Source: Actinoplanes sp. KI2
GTDB taxonomy: Bacteria; Actinomycetota; Actinomycetes; Mycobacteriales; Micromonosporaceae
Direction: 5' to 3'
Length of the DNA: 64,000 bases
Assembly: GCF_025630775.1 (NCBI RefSeq)
Contig: NZ_JAOSZE010000001.1
Span: 248,001 to 312,000 of the forward strand
Position 1 is the first letter of the stretch. Each line of letters begins with the position of its first letter. This document shows, in pieces, positions 24,880 to 36,912 of this stretch. The position numbers and the translations under genes were made by a program. The notes beneath the pieces were generated by a model. It was not told the origin of the DNA and did no database searches. It saw only the letters and a program-made list of their open reading frames with translations.

Positions 24880-26655
24880 TTGGTGGCAGGCAAGACGAAA
24901 GTGATGGTGGCCTCGGCGGCTGCCCTCACATTGGGGCTGACCGCCGCATGTGGTGGCGGCTCCGATGACAAGAAGAGCGACAACAACTCGAACGGTGGCG
25001 CCTCCTTCAACGCCGCCGCCACGCAGGTGGTGAACGCCTCCGACAAAAAGGGCGGCACTCTCAACCTGTGGAGCCCGCAGGACGCTGACTCGTTCGACCC
25101 GGCGATCTCGTACTACGCCTGGACGATCGACATGAACCGGCTCTACAGCCGGACGCTGATGACCTACAACCCGAAGCCCGGCAAGGAGGGTCTCGACCTC
25201 GTTCCGGACCTCGCCACGGCGGCGCCGGAACTCAGCTCGGACAACAAGACCTACACCTTCAAGCTGAAGAGCGGTCTGAAGTTCGACGACGGCTCGCCGA
25301 TCACCTCGAAGGACATCAAGTACGGCATCGAGCGCATCTTCGCGACCGACGTCGTCCCGGGTGGTCCCTCGTACCTGCGTGACGAGCTCGACCAGGGCCA
25401 GAACTACCCCGGCCCGTACAAGGACAAGGACCCGAACAAGCTGGGTCTGAAGACCGTCGAGACGCCGGACGACTCGACGATCGTCTTCCACCTCGCGAAG
25501 GCGAACGCGAACTTCCCGTACGAGCTCGCCCTGCCGGGCGGTGCCCCGGTTCCGCAGAAGCGGGACACCGGCGACAAGTACGCGCTGGCCCCCGCATCCT
25601 CGGGCCCGTACAAGTTCGACAGCATCCAGCCGGGCAAGGGCGCGACCCTGTCGCGCAACACCAACTGGGACGCGTCGACCGACACCGTTCGTAAGGCGTT
25701 GCCTGACAAGATCGTCCTGACGATCACGACGAACGCCGAGGACATGGACTCCCGTCTGATCGCCGGCACCGCCGACCTGGACGCCAGCCAGAGCGGTGTG
25801 TCGACCCAGGCTCGTACGCAGATTCTGACGAACGACAAGCTCAAGGAAACCGCGTACAACCCGAACAACGGCTTCATCCGGTACGCGGCCCTGTCGACCA
25901 AGGTCGCTCCGCTGGACAACATCGAGTGCCGTAAGGCGATCATTTACGCGTCCGACCCGACGACGCTGCAGACCGCTCGCGGTGGACCGATCGCCGGCGG
26001 CGACATCGGCACCAACATGCTCCCGCCGAACCTGGCCGGCACGGACGCGAAGTACGACCCGTACGGTCGCGCCCAGGGCAAGCCGCAGGTCGACAAGGCG
26101 AAGGCGGCTCTCCAGGCCTGTGGCAAGCCGACCGGCTTCGACACCAAGATCGCTGTGCGTAACAACAAGCCGGCCGAGGTCGCGACCGCGACCGCCCTCC
26201 AGGCTTCGCTGAAGGCTGTCGGCATCAACGCGGCGATCGAGCAGTACGACGGCTCGCAGATCGCCACCGTTGTCGGTTCGCCCAACAACGTGGCCAAGAA
26301 GGGCTACGGCATCATGATCTACGGCTGGGGTGCTGACTTCCCCACCGGTTACGGATACCTGGCGCCGTTGGCCATGGGCTCGTTCATTCAGAAGAACGGC
26401 AACTCGAACCTCCCCGAGATCAACGACCCGGCGATCAACGGGCTGTTCGAGAAGGGCCTCGCCGAGAAGGACGCGACCGCGGCCGCCGCTGACTATCAGG
26501 CGGCGAACGTCAAGGTCATGGAGGGTTACTACTACCTCCCGTTCGTCTTCGACAAGGCGCTGAACTACTACAACCCGCGGCTGACGAACGTGTACTTCCA
26601 CCAGGGCCTGGCCATGGTTGACTTCGCGTCGCTCGGCGTCAGCGACGGCAAGTGA
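24880..26655 (+). CDS. peptide ABC transporter substrate-binding lipoprotein
   Basis: 591 residues. A signal peptide ends in the lipobox LTAAC with Cys near residue 24, so it is a lipid-anchored binding protein of the SBP_bac_5 family. Family landmarks include the early GGTLNLWSPQDADSFDP and FKLKSGLKFDDGSPITSKD. Translation starts at TTG 24880 or GTG 24883, both served by AGGAGG. It captures peptides or related ligands for the flanking permeases. It is unusually placed between the two permease genes and is followed by a strong hairpin that could favour its own mRNA. Confidence 0.93.
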   Translation: MVAGKTKVMVASAAALTLGLTAACGGGSDDKKSDNNSNGGASFNAAATQVVNASDKKGGTLNLWSPQDADSFDPAISYYAWTIDMNRLYSRTLMTYNPKPGKEGLDLVPDLATAAPELSSDNKTYTFKLKSGLKFDDGSPITSKDIKYGIERIFATDVVPGGPSYLRDELDQGQNYPGPYKDKDPNKLGLKTVETPDDSTIVFHLAKANANFPYELALPGGAPVPQKRDTGDKYALAPASSGPYKFDSIQPGKGATLSRNTNWDASTDTVRKALPDKIVLTITTNAEDMDSRLIAGTADLDASQSGVSTQARTQILTNDKLKETAYNPNNGFIRYAALSTKVAPLDNIECRKAIIYASDPTTLQTARGGPIAGGDIGTNMLPPNLAGTDAKYDPYGRAQGKPQVDKAKAALQACGKPTGFDTKIAVRNNKPAEVATATALQASLKAVGINAAIEQYDGSQIATVVGSPNNVAKKGYGIMIYGWGADFPTGYGYLAPLAMGSFIQKNGNSNLPEINDPAINGLFEKGLAEKDATAAAADYQAANVKVMEGYYYLPFVFDKALNYYNPRLTNVYFHQGLAMVDFASLGVSDGK

Positions 26656-26714
26656 ACCATTCCGGTCGCTGTAGCACCGACGGGTAGATCGAAGGGCAGG
26701 TGAAGGCCGCCCGA

Positions 26715-26757
26715 GCTGGGCGGGTGCCGGGTTCGCAAGAACCGGTACCCGCCCAGC
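26715..26757 (+). terminator. intra-operon hairpin (attenuator or mRNA stabiliser)
   Basis: Long stem 26715-26734 with 26739-26757 (one bulge, one G-U pair) and a GCAA tetraloop, in the 117-bp gap between the binding protein and the second permease. No T run follows. Such hairpins commonly raise the level of the upstream binding-protein message over that of the channel genes. Confidence 0.7.
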
Positions 26758-26772
26758 GCTCGGCCGAAAGTA

Positions 26773-27771
26773 GTGCTGGCTTACCTCATCCGGCGGCTCA
26801 TCAACGCCGTCGTTACTCTGCTCGTGGTCACGCTCGTGACTTTCGGCGTCTTCTTCCTTGTCCCCAAGGCCACCGGAAGCGATCCCGCGCTGCTCTACAT
26901 CGGCAAGCAGGCCGACCCGGTCGCCGTAGCGGGCATCAGCAAGAAACTCGGCCTCGACAAGCCGATCATGGTGCAGTACGGCGAGTTCCTCAAAGGCCTG
27001 GTCGTCGGCCGCGATTACGAGAACGGCCCGGACGTCACGCATTGCCCTGCGCCGTGCTTCGGCTATTCCTTCAAAACCAGCGAGGAAGTGTGGCCGAAGC
27101 TGACCAGCGCGCTTCCGGTCACGTTGTCGCTGGCCATCGGTGCGGCCGTGCTGTGGGTGCTGATGGGGGTGAGCTTTGGTGTCATCTCCGCGCTCAGACG
27201 CGGCTCGATCTGGGACAGATCGGTGATGACGGTCGCGCTGGCCGGCGTCTCGCTGCCGATCTACTTCACCGGGCTACTGTCGCTGAGCATTTTCGTCTAC
27301 TGGCTGGGCTGGCCCAACCCCAGCTACACGCCGTTCTTCGACAACCCGTTGGACTGGTTCACCGGCCTGATCCTGCCCTGGGTCACCCTGGCGTTCCTGT
27401 TCGCGGCCACCTATGCCCGGCTTACCCGGGCGAACATGCTCGAGACCCTGGGCGAGGACTACATCCGTACCGCCCGGGCCAAGGGCCTGCGTGAGCGCAA
27501 TGTCATCGGCAAGCACGGCCTCCGCTCCGGCCTCACGCCGCTGGTCACCGTCTTCGGCCTCGACCTCGGCGCGCTGCTTGGCGGCGCGATCCTCACCGAG
27601 GCCGTCTACAACCTGAACGGCCTGGGCAAGTTGGCGCTGAGCAGCATCCGCAGCAACGATCTGCCGGTGATTCTCGGTGTCACCCTGTTCGCCGCGTTCT
27701 TTATCGTCGCCGCGAACCTGATCGTCGACCTGCTGTACGGCGTTATCGACCCGCGCGTGCGGCTGGCCTGA
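26773..27771 (+). CDS. peptide-type ABC transporter permease (DppB/OppB-like)
   Basis: 332 residues with the classic DppB N-terminus (LAYLIRRLINAVVTLLVVTL), six membrane segments and the EAA-like loop ENMLETLGEDYIRTARAKGL region (seen as LETLGEDYIRTARAKGLRE). It pairs with the DppC-like subunit to form the channel. It carries a roughly 40-residue extracytoplasmic insert around GPDVTHCPAPCFGYS with two Cys. The start is GTG 26773. The downstream ATPase begins 10 bp after its stop. Confidence 0.92.
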   Translation: MLAYLIRRLINAVVTLLVVTLVTFGVFFLVPKATGSDPALLYIGKQADPVAVAGISKKLGLDKPIMVQYGEFLKGLVVGRDYENGPDVTHCPAPCFGYSFKTSEEVWPKLTSALPVTLSLAIGAAVLWVLMGVSFGVISALRRGSIWDRSVMTVALAGVSLPIYFTGLLSLSIFVYWLGWPNPSYTPFFDNPLDWFTGLILPWVTLAFLFAATYARLTRANMLETLGEDYIRTARAKGLRERNVIGKHGLRSGLTPLVTVFGLDLGALLGGAILTEAVYNLNGLGKLALSSIRSNDLPVILGVTLFAAFFIVAANLIVDLLYGVIDPRVRLA

Positions 27772-27781
27772 GGGGGTTACG

Positions 27782-28840
27782 TTGTCCATCGGCCAAGTCA
27801 CGCCGCGATCGTTCCTCGAAGTCAAGGATCTTACCGTCCGGTTCGAGACCGACGACGGCATCGTCCAGGCGGTCACCGGCTCGACCTTCTCGCTGCAGAA
27901 GGGCAAGACCCTCGGCATCGTCGGCGAGTCCGGCTCCGGCAAGAGCGTCACCTCGCTGGCGATGCTCGGCCTGCACCGCACCCGCAGCAACGCCAAGGTG
28001 ACCGGCGAAATCTGGCTGGACGACGAGGAACTGGTCACCGCCACCGACGAGAAGGTGCGCACGCTGCGCGGCGGGAAGATTTCCATGATCTTCCAGGACC
28101 CGCTGAGCGCCATGCACCCGTACTTCACGGTCGGGTCGCAGATCGTCGAGGCCTACCGGGTCCACCACCCCGGGGTGAACAAGAGGGTGGCTCGCGAACG
28201 GGCCATCGACATGCTCGCCCGGGTCGGCATCCCGCAGCCGGAGCGCCGGTTCAACGACTACGCGCACCAGTTCTCCGGCGGTATGCGGCAGCGCGCGATG
28301 ATCGCGATGGCGCTGGTCAACGACCCCGCGCTGCTGATCGCCGACGAGCCGACCACCGCGCTGGACGTCACCGTGCAGGCGCAGATCCTCGACCTGATCC
28401 GCGACCTGCAGGAGGAGTTCGGCTCGGCGGTCATCATGATCACCCATGACCTGGGTGTGGTGGCCGAGCTCGCCGACGACGTCCTGGTCATGTACGGCGG
28501 GAAGGTCATCGAGAAGGGCTCGGCGCTGGATGTCTTCCGGACGCCGCAGCACCCGTACACGTGGGGTCTGCTCGGCTCGATGCCGCGCCTCGACCGCGAC
28601 GTGCGCGACCGGCTCACCCCGGTCAAGGGCACCCCGCCCAGCCTGATCAACCTGCCCGACGGCTGCGCCTTCAACCCGCGCTGCCCGTACGCGGGGCGCA
28701 ACGGCAACCGGTCCTTCACCGAGATGCCAGTGCTGCGTGACGCGGGCGCCGGTACCGGAGCAGGCCACCTGGTGGCCTGTCACCTGCCCGCGGAAGATCG
28801 CACCAAGATCTTCCAGCAGGAAGTGCTACCGAACCTCTGA
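27782..28840 (+). CDS. peptide ABC transporter ATP-binding protein (DppD-like)
   Basis: 352 residues. Walker [11 protein letters not shown]-loop [11 protein letters not shown], signature FSGGMRQR, Walker [13 protein letters not shown] and the switch His (MITHDLG) are all present. It ends with an oligo_HPY domain ([17 protein letters not shown]). In DppD/OppD relatives that tail usually has four Cys; here two (GCAFNPRCP) and the last (VACHL) remain, but the third position is replaced (GRNGNRSF). The start is TTG 27782 with GAGGGGG upstream. It powers import together with the next gene. Confidence 0.93.
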   Translation: MSIGQVTPRSFLEVKDLTVRFETDDGIVQAVTGSTFSLQKGKTLGIVGESGSGKSVTSLAMLGLHRTRSNAKVTGEIWLDDEELVTATDEKVRTLRGGKISMIFQDPLSAMHPYFTVGSQIVEAYRVHHPGVNKRVARERAIDMLARVGIPQPERRFNDYAHQFSGGMRQRAMIAMALVNDPALLIADEPTTALDVTVQAQILDLIRDLQEEFGSAVIMITHDLGVVAELADDVLVMYGGKVIEKGSALDVFRTPQHPYTWGLLGSMPRLDRDVRDRLTPVKGTPPSLINLPDGCAFNPRCPYAGRNGNRSFTEMPVLRDAGAGTGAGHLVACHLPAEDRTKIFQQEVLPNL

Positions 28841-28856
28841 GCGGAGTTGATGAACG

Positions 28857-29894
28857 ATGAGCGAGAACCTGCTCGAGGTGACGGGGCTGGAGAAGCACTT
28901 CCCGATCACAAAGGGTCTGTTCAAGCGTACGGTTGGTGCCGTCCGCGCGGTGGACGGCATCGACCTTCAGGTGCGCGCCGGCGAGACGCTGGGCCTGGTC
29001 GGCGAGTCCGGTTGCGGCAAGTCGACCACGGGCCGGCTGTTCAGCCGGATCCTCGAGCCGACCGGCGGCAAGGTCGTCTTTGAGGGCCAGGACATCACGC
29101 ACCGGTCGCTGGCCAAGTTGCGGCCCCTTCGTCGCGACGTGCAGATGATCTTCCAGGACCCGTACTCGTCGCTGAACCCGCGGCACACGGTCGGTTCGAT
29201 CATCTCGGCGCCCCTGCAGATCCAGAACATCCCGACGCCGCAGGGCCTCAAGAAGGCCGTGCAGGAACTGCTGGAGCTGGTCGGGCTCAACCCCGAGCAC
29301 TACAACCGGTACCCGCACGAGTTCTCCGGCGGTCAGCGCCAGCGCATCGGCATCGCCCGCGCGCTCGCCCTGCGGCCTAAGATGATCATTGCGGACGAGC
29401 CGGTGTCGGCGCTCGACGTGTCGATCCAGGCGCAGGTCGTGAACCTGCTGGACGACCTGCAGAGCGAGTTCGACCTGACGTACGTCTTCATCGCGCACGA
29501 CCTGTCGGTGGTCCGGCACATCTCGAACCGGGTCGCGGTCATGTACCTCGGCAAGGTGGTGGAGATCGCCGAGCGGGACGACCTCTACAAGAACCCGCGC
29601 CACCCGTACACGGTCGCGCTGATGTCGGCGGTGCCGGTGCCCGACCCGGCCCGGCGCGATCGCGCGCAGCGCGATCGCGTGCTGCTCACCGGCGACGTGC
29701 CAAGCCCGATCAACCCGCCGTCCGGCTGCCGGTTCCGCACCCGCTGCTGGAAGGCGCAGGACATCTGCGCGACGGAGGAGCCGCCGCTGGTCACGCGGCT
29801 GACCGACCCGGCGAGTCACCTCACCGCCTGCCACTTCCCGGTGGTCGACGACGAGGTCGTGGCGGGCCGCAAGCCGGCGGCGACGCCGGCCTGA
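28857..29894 (+). CDS. peptide ABC transporter ATP-binding protein (DppF-like)
   Basis: 345 residues. Walker [12 protein letters not shown]-loop [11 protein letters not shown], signature FSGGQRQR, Walker [13 protein letters not shown] and switch His (FIAHDLSVV) are complete. The oligo_HPY tail keeps all four expected cysteines ([20 protein letters not shown]). The start is ATG 28857, 16 bp after the DppD-like stop. It is the last gene of the five-gene operon and is followed by a strong terminator. Confidence 0.94.
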   Translation: MSENLLEVTGLEKHFPITKGLFKRTVGAVRAVDGIDLQVRAGETLGLVGESGCGKSTTGRLFSRILEPTGGKVVFEGQDITHRSLAKLRPLRRDVQMIFQDPYSSLNPRHTVGSIISAPLQIQNIPTPQGLKKAVQELLELVGLNPEHYNRYPHEFSGGQRQRIGIARALALRPKMIIADEPVSALDVSIQAQVVNLLDDLQSEFDLTYVFIAHDLSVVRHISNRVAVMYLGKVVEIAERDDLYKNPRHPYTVALMSAVPVPDPARRDRAQRDRVLLTGDVPSPINPPSGCRFRTRCWKAQDICATEEPPLVTRLTDPASHLTACHFPVVDDEVVAGRKPAATPA

Positions 29895-29915
29895 TCGGCG
29901 CCAGACTGATCACAG

Positions 29916-29947
29916 GGGTGCGGTCGCCGAGGCGATCGCACCCTTTT
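29916..29947 (+). terminator. rho-independent terminator of the ABC operon
   Basis: Stem of 12 pairs, one of them G-U (29916-29927 with 29932-29943), and a CGAG loop followed by TTTT. It abuts the stop codon of the opposite-strand gene. Confidence 0.92.
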
Positions 29948-30198
29948 CAGCCCTCCGGGCGGTTGAGGATGCCGACCGCGATCTGATGAACGGCCGCGGC
30001 GTCGGCCGGGTCCTTCAGCTTCGCCTTGCCGCCGGTGACGGTGTACCACTCGTCGGCTTCCTTGTATTGCACGTGGACGGTCGCCGAGTCGTCGGCGACC
30101 TCGGTGTGCAGCGTGAGGTCGCCGGTGACGACACCGACCTCGTCGGTCATCACGCCGCCGGGACCGGCGACGATGTCGGTGGTCAAATCCGTGGTCAT
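29947..30198 (-). CDS. small hypothetical protein coupled to the HNH nuclease gene
   Basis: 83 residues. The N-terminal half is acidic (MTTDLTTDIVAGPGGVMTDE), followed by alternating beta-like segments (TLHTEVADDSATVHVQYKE) and a helical end. It has no signal peptide. Its ATG overlaps the stop of the HNH gene by one base (TGATG), so the two are translated together. I know no family. A cytoplasmic partner or immunity-like protein for the nuclease is possible only by position. Confidence 0.65.
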   Translation of the reverse strand: MTTDLTTDIVAGPGGVMTDEVGVVTGDLTLHTEVADDSATVHVQYKEADEWYTVTGGKAKLKDPADAAAVHQIAVGILNRPEG

Positions 30199-30860
30199 CA
30201 GCACTTCTCCAGCATGTCGGCGAGTGCGGGCTTCTCGGTGGCGGTGACCGTCAGCTTCCAGTGGGTCTTCACCGCGATCCAGTCTTCCGCATATTCGCAC
30301 CAACTGCTGGGGTCGGACGGTTTCCAGGTGGACGGGTCCTGGTCGCCCTTCGAGCGGTTCGACGACGCGGACACCGCGACCAGCTGCGGGTCGTCCAGGT
30401 CGTTCGCGAAGTCCTCGCGCTGGGCGGTGGTCCAGGCCGAGGCGCCCGAGCGCCAGGCGTTGGCCAGCGGCACCAGGTGGTCGATGTCCACCTGGGTCGG
30501 CGAGGTCAGCGTCTTGCCGTCGTAGATGCTCTTCCAGGTGCCGGCGACCACGTTGCAACCGGACAGCTTGACCTTCGTGCCGTCCCGTTTGAGCACCGAG
30601 TCGCGCACGTCGCAGTTGCTGCCGGCGCTGCGCCAGTGCGGAAACTTCTCCCGGCTGTAGCCCTTCATCGAGCCGGACTTGGCCACGGTCAGCTTGTCGA
30701 GCTGGGCCTTGGCGCTGCCGGCCGAGCCCTTGGCGGTCGGGCCGGCGGTCGCGTCCGTGGAGGTGGGGGAGCCGGCCTGGACCGAGACGCCCTCGCAGGC
30801 GCCCAGGCTCAACGCGGCGGTCAGCAGCACGACGGTCCATCGGGGGGTGTGGAGGGGCAC
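30198..30860 (-). CDS. secreted HNH endonuclease family lipoprotein (DUF1524-like)
   Basis: 220 residues. A signal peptide with lipobox LSLGAC predicts a lipid-anchored extracytoplasmic protein. The catalytic region shows DIDHLVPLANAWRSGASAW and DDPQLVAVSASSNRSKGDQD, which fit the H-N-H/DUF1524 nuclease pattern found in secreted actinobacterial nucleases. Paired Cys (SNCDVRDS, SGCNVV and SWCEY, EKC) suggest disulfides. It probably degrades extracellular DNA or RNA for nutrition or defence. A small gene is coupled downstream. Confidence 0.87.
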   Translation of the reverse strand: MPLHTPRWTVVLLTAALSLGACEGVSVQAGSPTSTDATAGPTAKGSAGSAKAQLDKLTVAKSGSMKGYSREKFPHWRSAGSNCDVRDSVLKRDGTKVKLSGCNVVAGTWKSIYDGKTLTSPTQVDIDHLVPLANAWRSGASAWTTAQREDFANDLDDPQLVAVSASSNRSKGDQDPSTWKPSDPSSWCEYAEDWIAVKTHWKLTVTATEKPALADMLEKC

Positions 30861-30921
30861 GCCTCAAGCGTACGGGCGGGCCGCCCGTTGTGTCCGGGTC
30901 GATCCCCCGTGAGTGGATCAT

Positions 30922-30954
30922 CCCGCGCGCCGCCCGCTGGGGACGGCGCGCGGG
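30922..30954 (-). terminator. hairpin after leuA
   Basis: Perfect 11-bp GC stem (30922-30932 with 30944-30954) and an 11-nt loop, 6 bp beyond the leuA stop. The U tract is absent, as is common in actinobacteria. Confidence 0.75.
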
Positions 30955-30960
30955 GACAGT

Positions 30961-32844
<1,884 letters not shown>

Positions 32845-32892
32845 TCAACTCGGACGGACCTAACTCTACGCCCGGATCGTGGGATGCCGAAG

Positions 32893-33705
32893 TCAGGCGG
32901 GTGACGGCGCCCCGGCGGGCGGAGGACCGGATGTCGAGCCGTCCGACGACGGCAGCACGGCCGGCGGGCTGTCGGTGGTCATCGCCGGGCCGGGCCCGAT
33001 CGGGCCGGGCAGTGGCACGGTGGCCGGGCCGGCGACCTGGCTGACTAGCTTGAGCTCGCCGAAGTCGACCCGGGCCGCGGTCAGCACGCCGTCCTGGGCG
33101 TAGCAGTAGATGCCGATGTCGACCGGCGCCTTGATCGAGGCGGCGATCGAGTCGATCGAGAAGCAGGTGCTCTGGGCGCCGTCGAGCGGCTTCACCTCGG
33201 CCACCGAGAGCGCCGACTGGCGATCGGTGAAGACCGGCAGCCACAGCCGGAACAGCCGTTCGACCTGCGGCGAGTAGTCCTTCGCCACGCGTTTGCCGGG
33301 GTCGGCCACGCGTACGCAAGAAGGGGTTGTCGGGTTGGTCGGCGAGGAGACGGTGCACTGGAAGACGCCGGCCGCGGTCGAGACGATCGAGACGTCGGCC
33401 GTGTCGCCGACCATGGCGTGGCTCACATCGACCCGCCAGGTGCCGTCGGCGCCGACGGTGGCGACCACGTTGTGCCGCCGGCCGTTGCCGTCCTCGGTGA
33501 GCGTGTAGACCGCGGCGAACGCCCTGTCCTGCGCCAGCGTGGCCCGGGCGATCAGGTCGGCCCGCGAGTCGGGGGTGTTGTCGCCCCCGGCCGCCGACGC
33601 CGAGGTGGTCGGCTGGGGACCGGGCGCGCCCTCGCAGCCCGCCGTGACGGCCAGCGCCAGCAGGGCGGCGGCCGAGGCGGATCGGGTCAGCAGGGGTGCG
33701 CGCAC
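32893..33705 (-). CDS. hypothetical lipoprotein
   Basis: 270 residues from GTG 33705, giving a normal signal peptide ([20 protein letters not shown]) with lipobox VTAGC; an upstream start at 33750 would add an unlikely polar extension. The mature part is beta-rich with a few Cys (FQCTV, PSCVRV, STCFSID, IYCYAQ) and ends in a Pro/Gly-rich tail. It resembles actinobacterial LppX/LprG-like lipoproteins only in general style; I claim no family. It is divergent from lysC and upstream of leuA on the same strand. Confidence 0.75.
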   Translation of the reverse strand: MRAPLLTRSASAAALLALAVTAGCEGAPGPQPTTSASAAGGDNTPDSRADLIARATLAQDRAFAAVYTLTEDGNGRRHNVVATVGADGTWRVDVSHAMVGDTADVSIVSTAAGVFQCTVSSPTNPTTPSCVRVADPGKRVAKDYSPQVERLFRLWLPVFTDRQSALSVAEVKPLDGAQSTCFSIDSIAASIKAPVDIGIYCYAQDGVLTAARVDFGELKLVSQVAGPATVPLPGPIGPGPAMTTDSPPAVLPSSDGSTSGPPPAGAPSPA

Positions 33706-33912
33706 CGAGACATTCTCGCCTCTGCGGGCCGAACCGGTCGTCGTCGCCACGGGCGTGTCGCGCTCGGAGCCGCCTCCCGGACCCGGGCGCGGCCGGAATC
33801 TGGGATCACCTCTCGGCGTCCGGCGAGGTCGCGGCTAGGGTGGTGGCGATTGTCGTGCCGGCGCCGCCGGTGTGCTGTGTTTGATCTTGAATCGCCGAAG
33901 GAATGGTTGCCC

Positions 33913-35178
<1,266 letters not shown>

Positions 35179-35185
35179 GCCGTCC

Positions 35186-36262
35186 ATGGCGCAGCCCACG
35201 CTCGCCGTCGTCGGGGCCACCGGCTCCGTCGGGACCGTCATGCTCGAGCTGCTCTCCTCCCGGCGCAACGTCTGGGGGGAGATCAGGCTGCTGGCCAGCG
35301 CCCGCTCGGCCGGCAAACAGCTCTCCTGCCGCGGTGAGCAGCTGACCGTGCGCGAGTTGACCCCCGAGGCGTTCGACGGCGTCGACCTGGCGCTGTTCGA
35401 CCTGCCCGACGACGTCTCGCGCGACTGGGCGCCGGTGGCCGCCGCCCGGGGCGTGACCGTCGTGGACAATTCGGCCGCGTTCCGGATGGACCCGGACGTG
35501 CCGCTGGTCGTCCCCGAGGTCAACCAGGAGGTGCTGGGCGAGCGTCCGCGCGGCATCGTCGCCAACGCCAACTGCACGGTCATGGCGATGATCATGGCGG
35601 TCGCGCCGCTGCACCGCGAGTACGGCCTGCGCGAGCTGGTCGTGGCCTCCTACCAGGCCGCCTCGGGAGCCGGTCAGATCGGCGTCGACACCCTGCACGA
35701 CCAGCTCAGCAAGGTGGCCGGCGATCGGCTGCTCGGCTCCCGACCGGGCAACGTGCGCCAGGCGATCGGCGACGACCTCGGCCCGTTCACGGCGCCGCTG
35801 GCGCTCAACGTGGTGCCCTGGTCGGGCGAGATCGGCCCGCTCGGGTGGTCGTCCGAGGAGCTCAAGCTGCGCAACGAGTCGCGCAAGATCCTCGGCATTG
35901 CGGCGCTCAAGGTCTCCGCCACCTGCGTACGGGTGCCGGTGGTGACCGGGCACTCGATCGCCGTGCACGCCGTCTTCGGGTCCGAGGTCGACGCCGAGGG
36001 CGCCCGGCAGGTCCTGCGCAACGCGCCGGGCGTCATCCTGGTCGACGATCCCGAGGCGGGCGAGTTCCCGATGCCGATCGACGCGGTCGGCACCGACCCG
36101 TCCTGGGTGGGCCGGATCCGCCGGGCGATGGACGACCCGCGGGCGCTCGACCTCTTCATCACCGGTGACAACATGCGCAAGGGAGCGGCGCTCAACACGG
36201 TGCAGATCGCCGAGCTGATCGCCGCCGAACCGAACTGGCCGGCCGGCGGTGATCAGAGCTAG
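35186..36262 (+). CDS. asd: aspartate-semialdehyde dehydrogenase
   Basis: 358 residues. The Rossmann N-terminus VVGATGSVGTVMLELL, the catalytic Cys in IVANANCTVMAM, QAASGAGQ and the His/Arg region RVPVVTGHSIAVH are all present. It reduces aspartyl phosphate to the semialdehyde, directly following lysC in pathway and position (7-bp gap). The start is ATG 35186; no strong ribosome binding site is visible, consistent with coupling to lysC. It is convergent with pyrE. Confidence 0.95.
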   Translation: MAQPTLAVVGATGSVGTVMLELLSSRRNVWGEIRLLASARSAGKQLSCRGEQLTVRELTPEAFDGVDLALFDLPDDVSRDWAPVAAARGVTVVDNSAAFRMDPDVPLVVPEVNQEVLGERPRGIVANANCTVMAMIMAVAPLHREYGLRELVVASYQAASGAGQIGVDTLHDQLSKVAGDRLLGSRPGNVRQAIGDDLGPFTAPLALNVVPWSGEIGPLGWSSEELKLRNESRKILGIAALKVSATCVRVPVVTGHSIAVHAVFGSEVDAEGARQVLRNAPGVILVDDPEAGEFPMPIDAVGTDPSWVGRIRRAMDDPRALDLFITGDNMRKGAALNTVQIAELIAAEPNWPAGGDQS

Positions 36263-36301
36263 CCGGCGAACGCTCGCCGACCGGTTCGACCGCAACCCGG
36301 C

Positions 36302-36820
36302 CTAGGACAAATCCTCGCGGGTCAACAGCGCCCGCAGGGTGATGCCGTCGGCGGCCAGCGCCGCCGTTCCGCCCTCCTGCCGGTCGATCACGCAGAGCGC
36401 GTGGTCGACGTGCGCCCCGAGCTTGCGCAGCTCGCCGGTCGAGATGACCACCTGGCCGCCCGAGGTGACCACGTCCTCGACCACCAGCACCCGCCGGCCG
36501 GCCACCTCGGCACCCTCGGCGAGCCGGGCCGTGCCGTACTGCTTGGCCTGCTTGCGGACGAACGCGGTGGGCAGCTTGGCGTGCCGGGCCAGCGCGGTCA
36601 CCACGGCGATCCCGCCCATTTCGAGGCCGGCCAGCACCTCGGTGCCCTCCGGGATCAGCACGGCCATCCGCTCGGCCAGCTGGTCGAGCAGCACGGGGTC
36701 GGCCTCGAACTGGTACTTGTCGAAATACTCGTTGGCGATCCGGCCCGATCGCAGAACGAACTCGCCGGTCAGGCGGCTCACGTCGCGGACGCGCCGCGCA
36801 AGGTCTTCAGAGGCAGTCAC
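36302..36820 (-). CDS. pyrE: orotate phosphoribosyltransferase
   Basis: 172 residues. The PRPP motif VLVVEDVVTSGGQ, the early FVLRSGRIANEYFDKYQ and the AFVRKQAKQYGT loop identify PyrE. It joins orotate to PRPP in UMP synthesis. It stands alone, away from the other pyr genes, as is common in actinobacteria. The stop codon (TAG) lies 39 bp from the end of asd, and the gene is divergent from the FIST gene with 92 bp between. Confidence 0.94.
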   Translation of the reverse strand: MTASEDLARRVRDVSRLTGEFVLRSGRIANEYFDKYQFEADPVLLDQLAERMAVLIPEGTEVLAGLEMGGIAVVTALARHAKLPTAFVRKQAKQYGTARLAEGAEVAGRRVLVVEDVVTSGGQVVISTGELRKLGAHVDHALCVIDRQEGGTAALAADGITLRALLTREDLS

Positions 36821-36912
36821 AAGGTCTTAGCTTTTCAGGCCCGCCGAAGGCACCCGACGGCACCCCGGAAGCAACCACTCAGCAACCGACAAAACGTGCC
36901 GATCAGAGGATC

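Noticed and set aside
24751-27042. 763-codon minus-strand frame opposite the peptide-binding protein
   Set aside because: Antisense shadow across two real genes.
29645-29669. GCGATCGC palindromes in the DppF-like gene
   Set aside because: Two copies inside coding sequence fit local codon choice (Arg-Asp-Arg-Ala-Gln-Arg-Asp-Arg) and give no evidence of a site.
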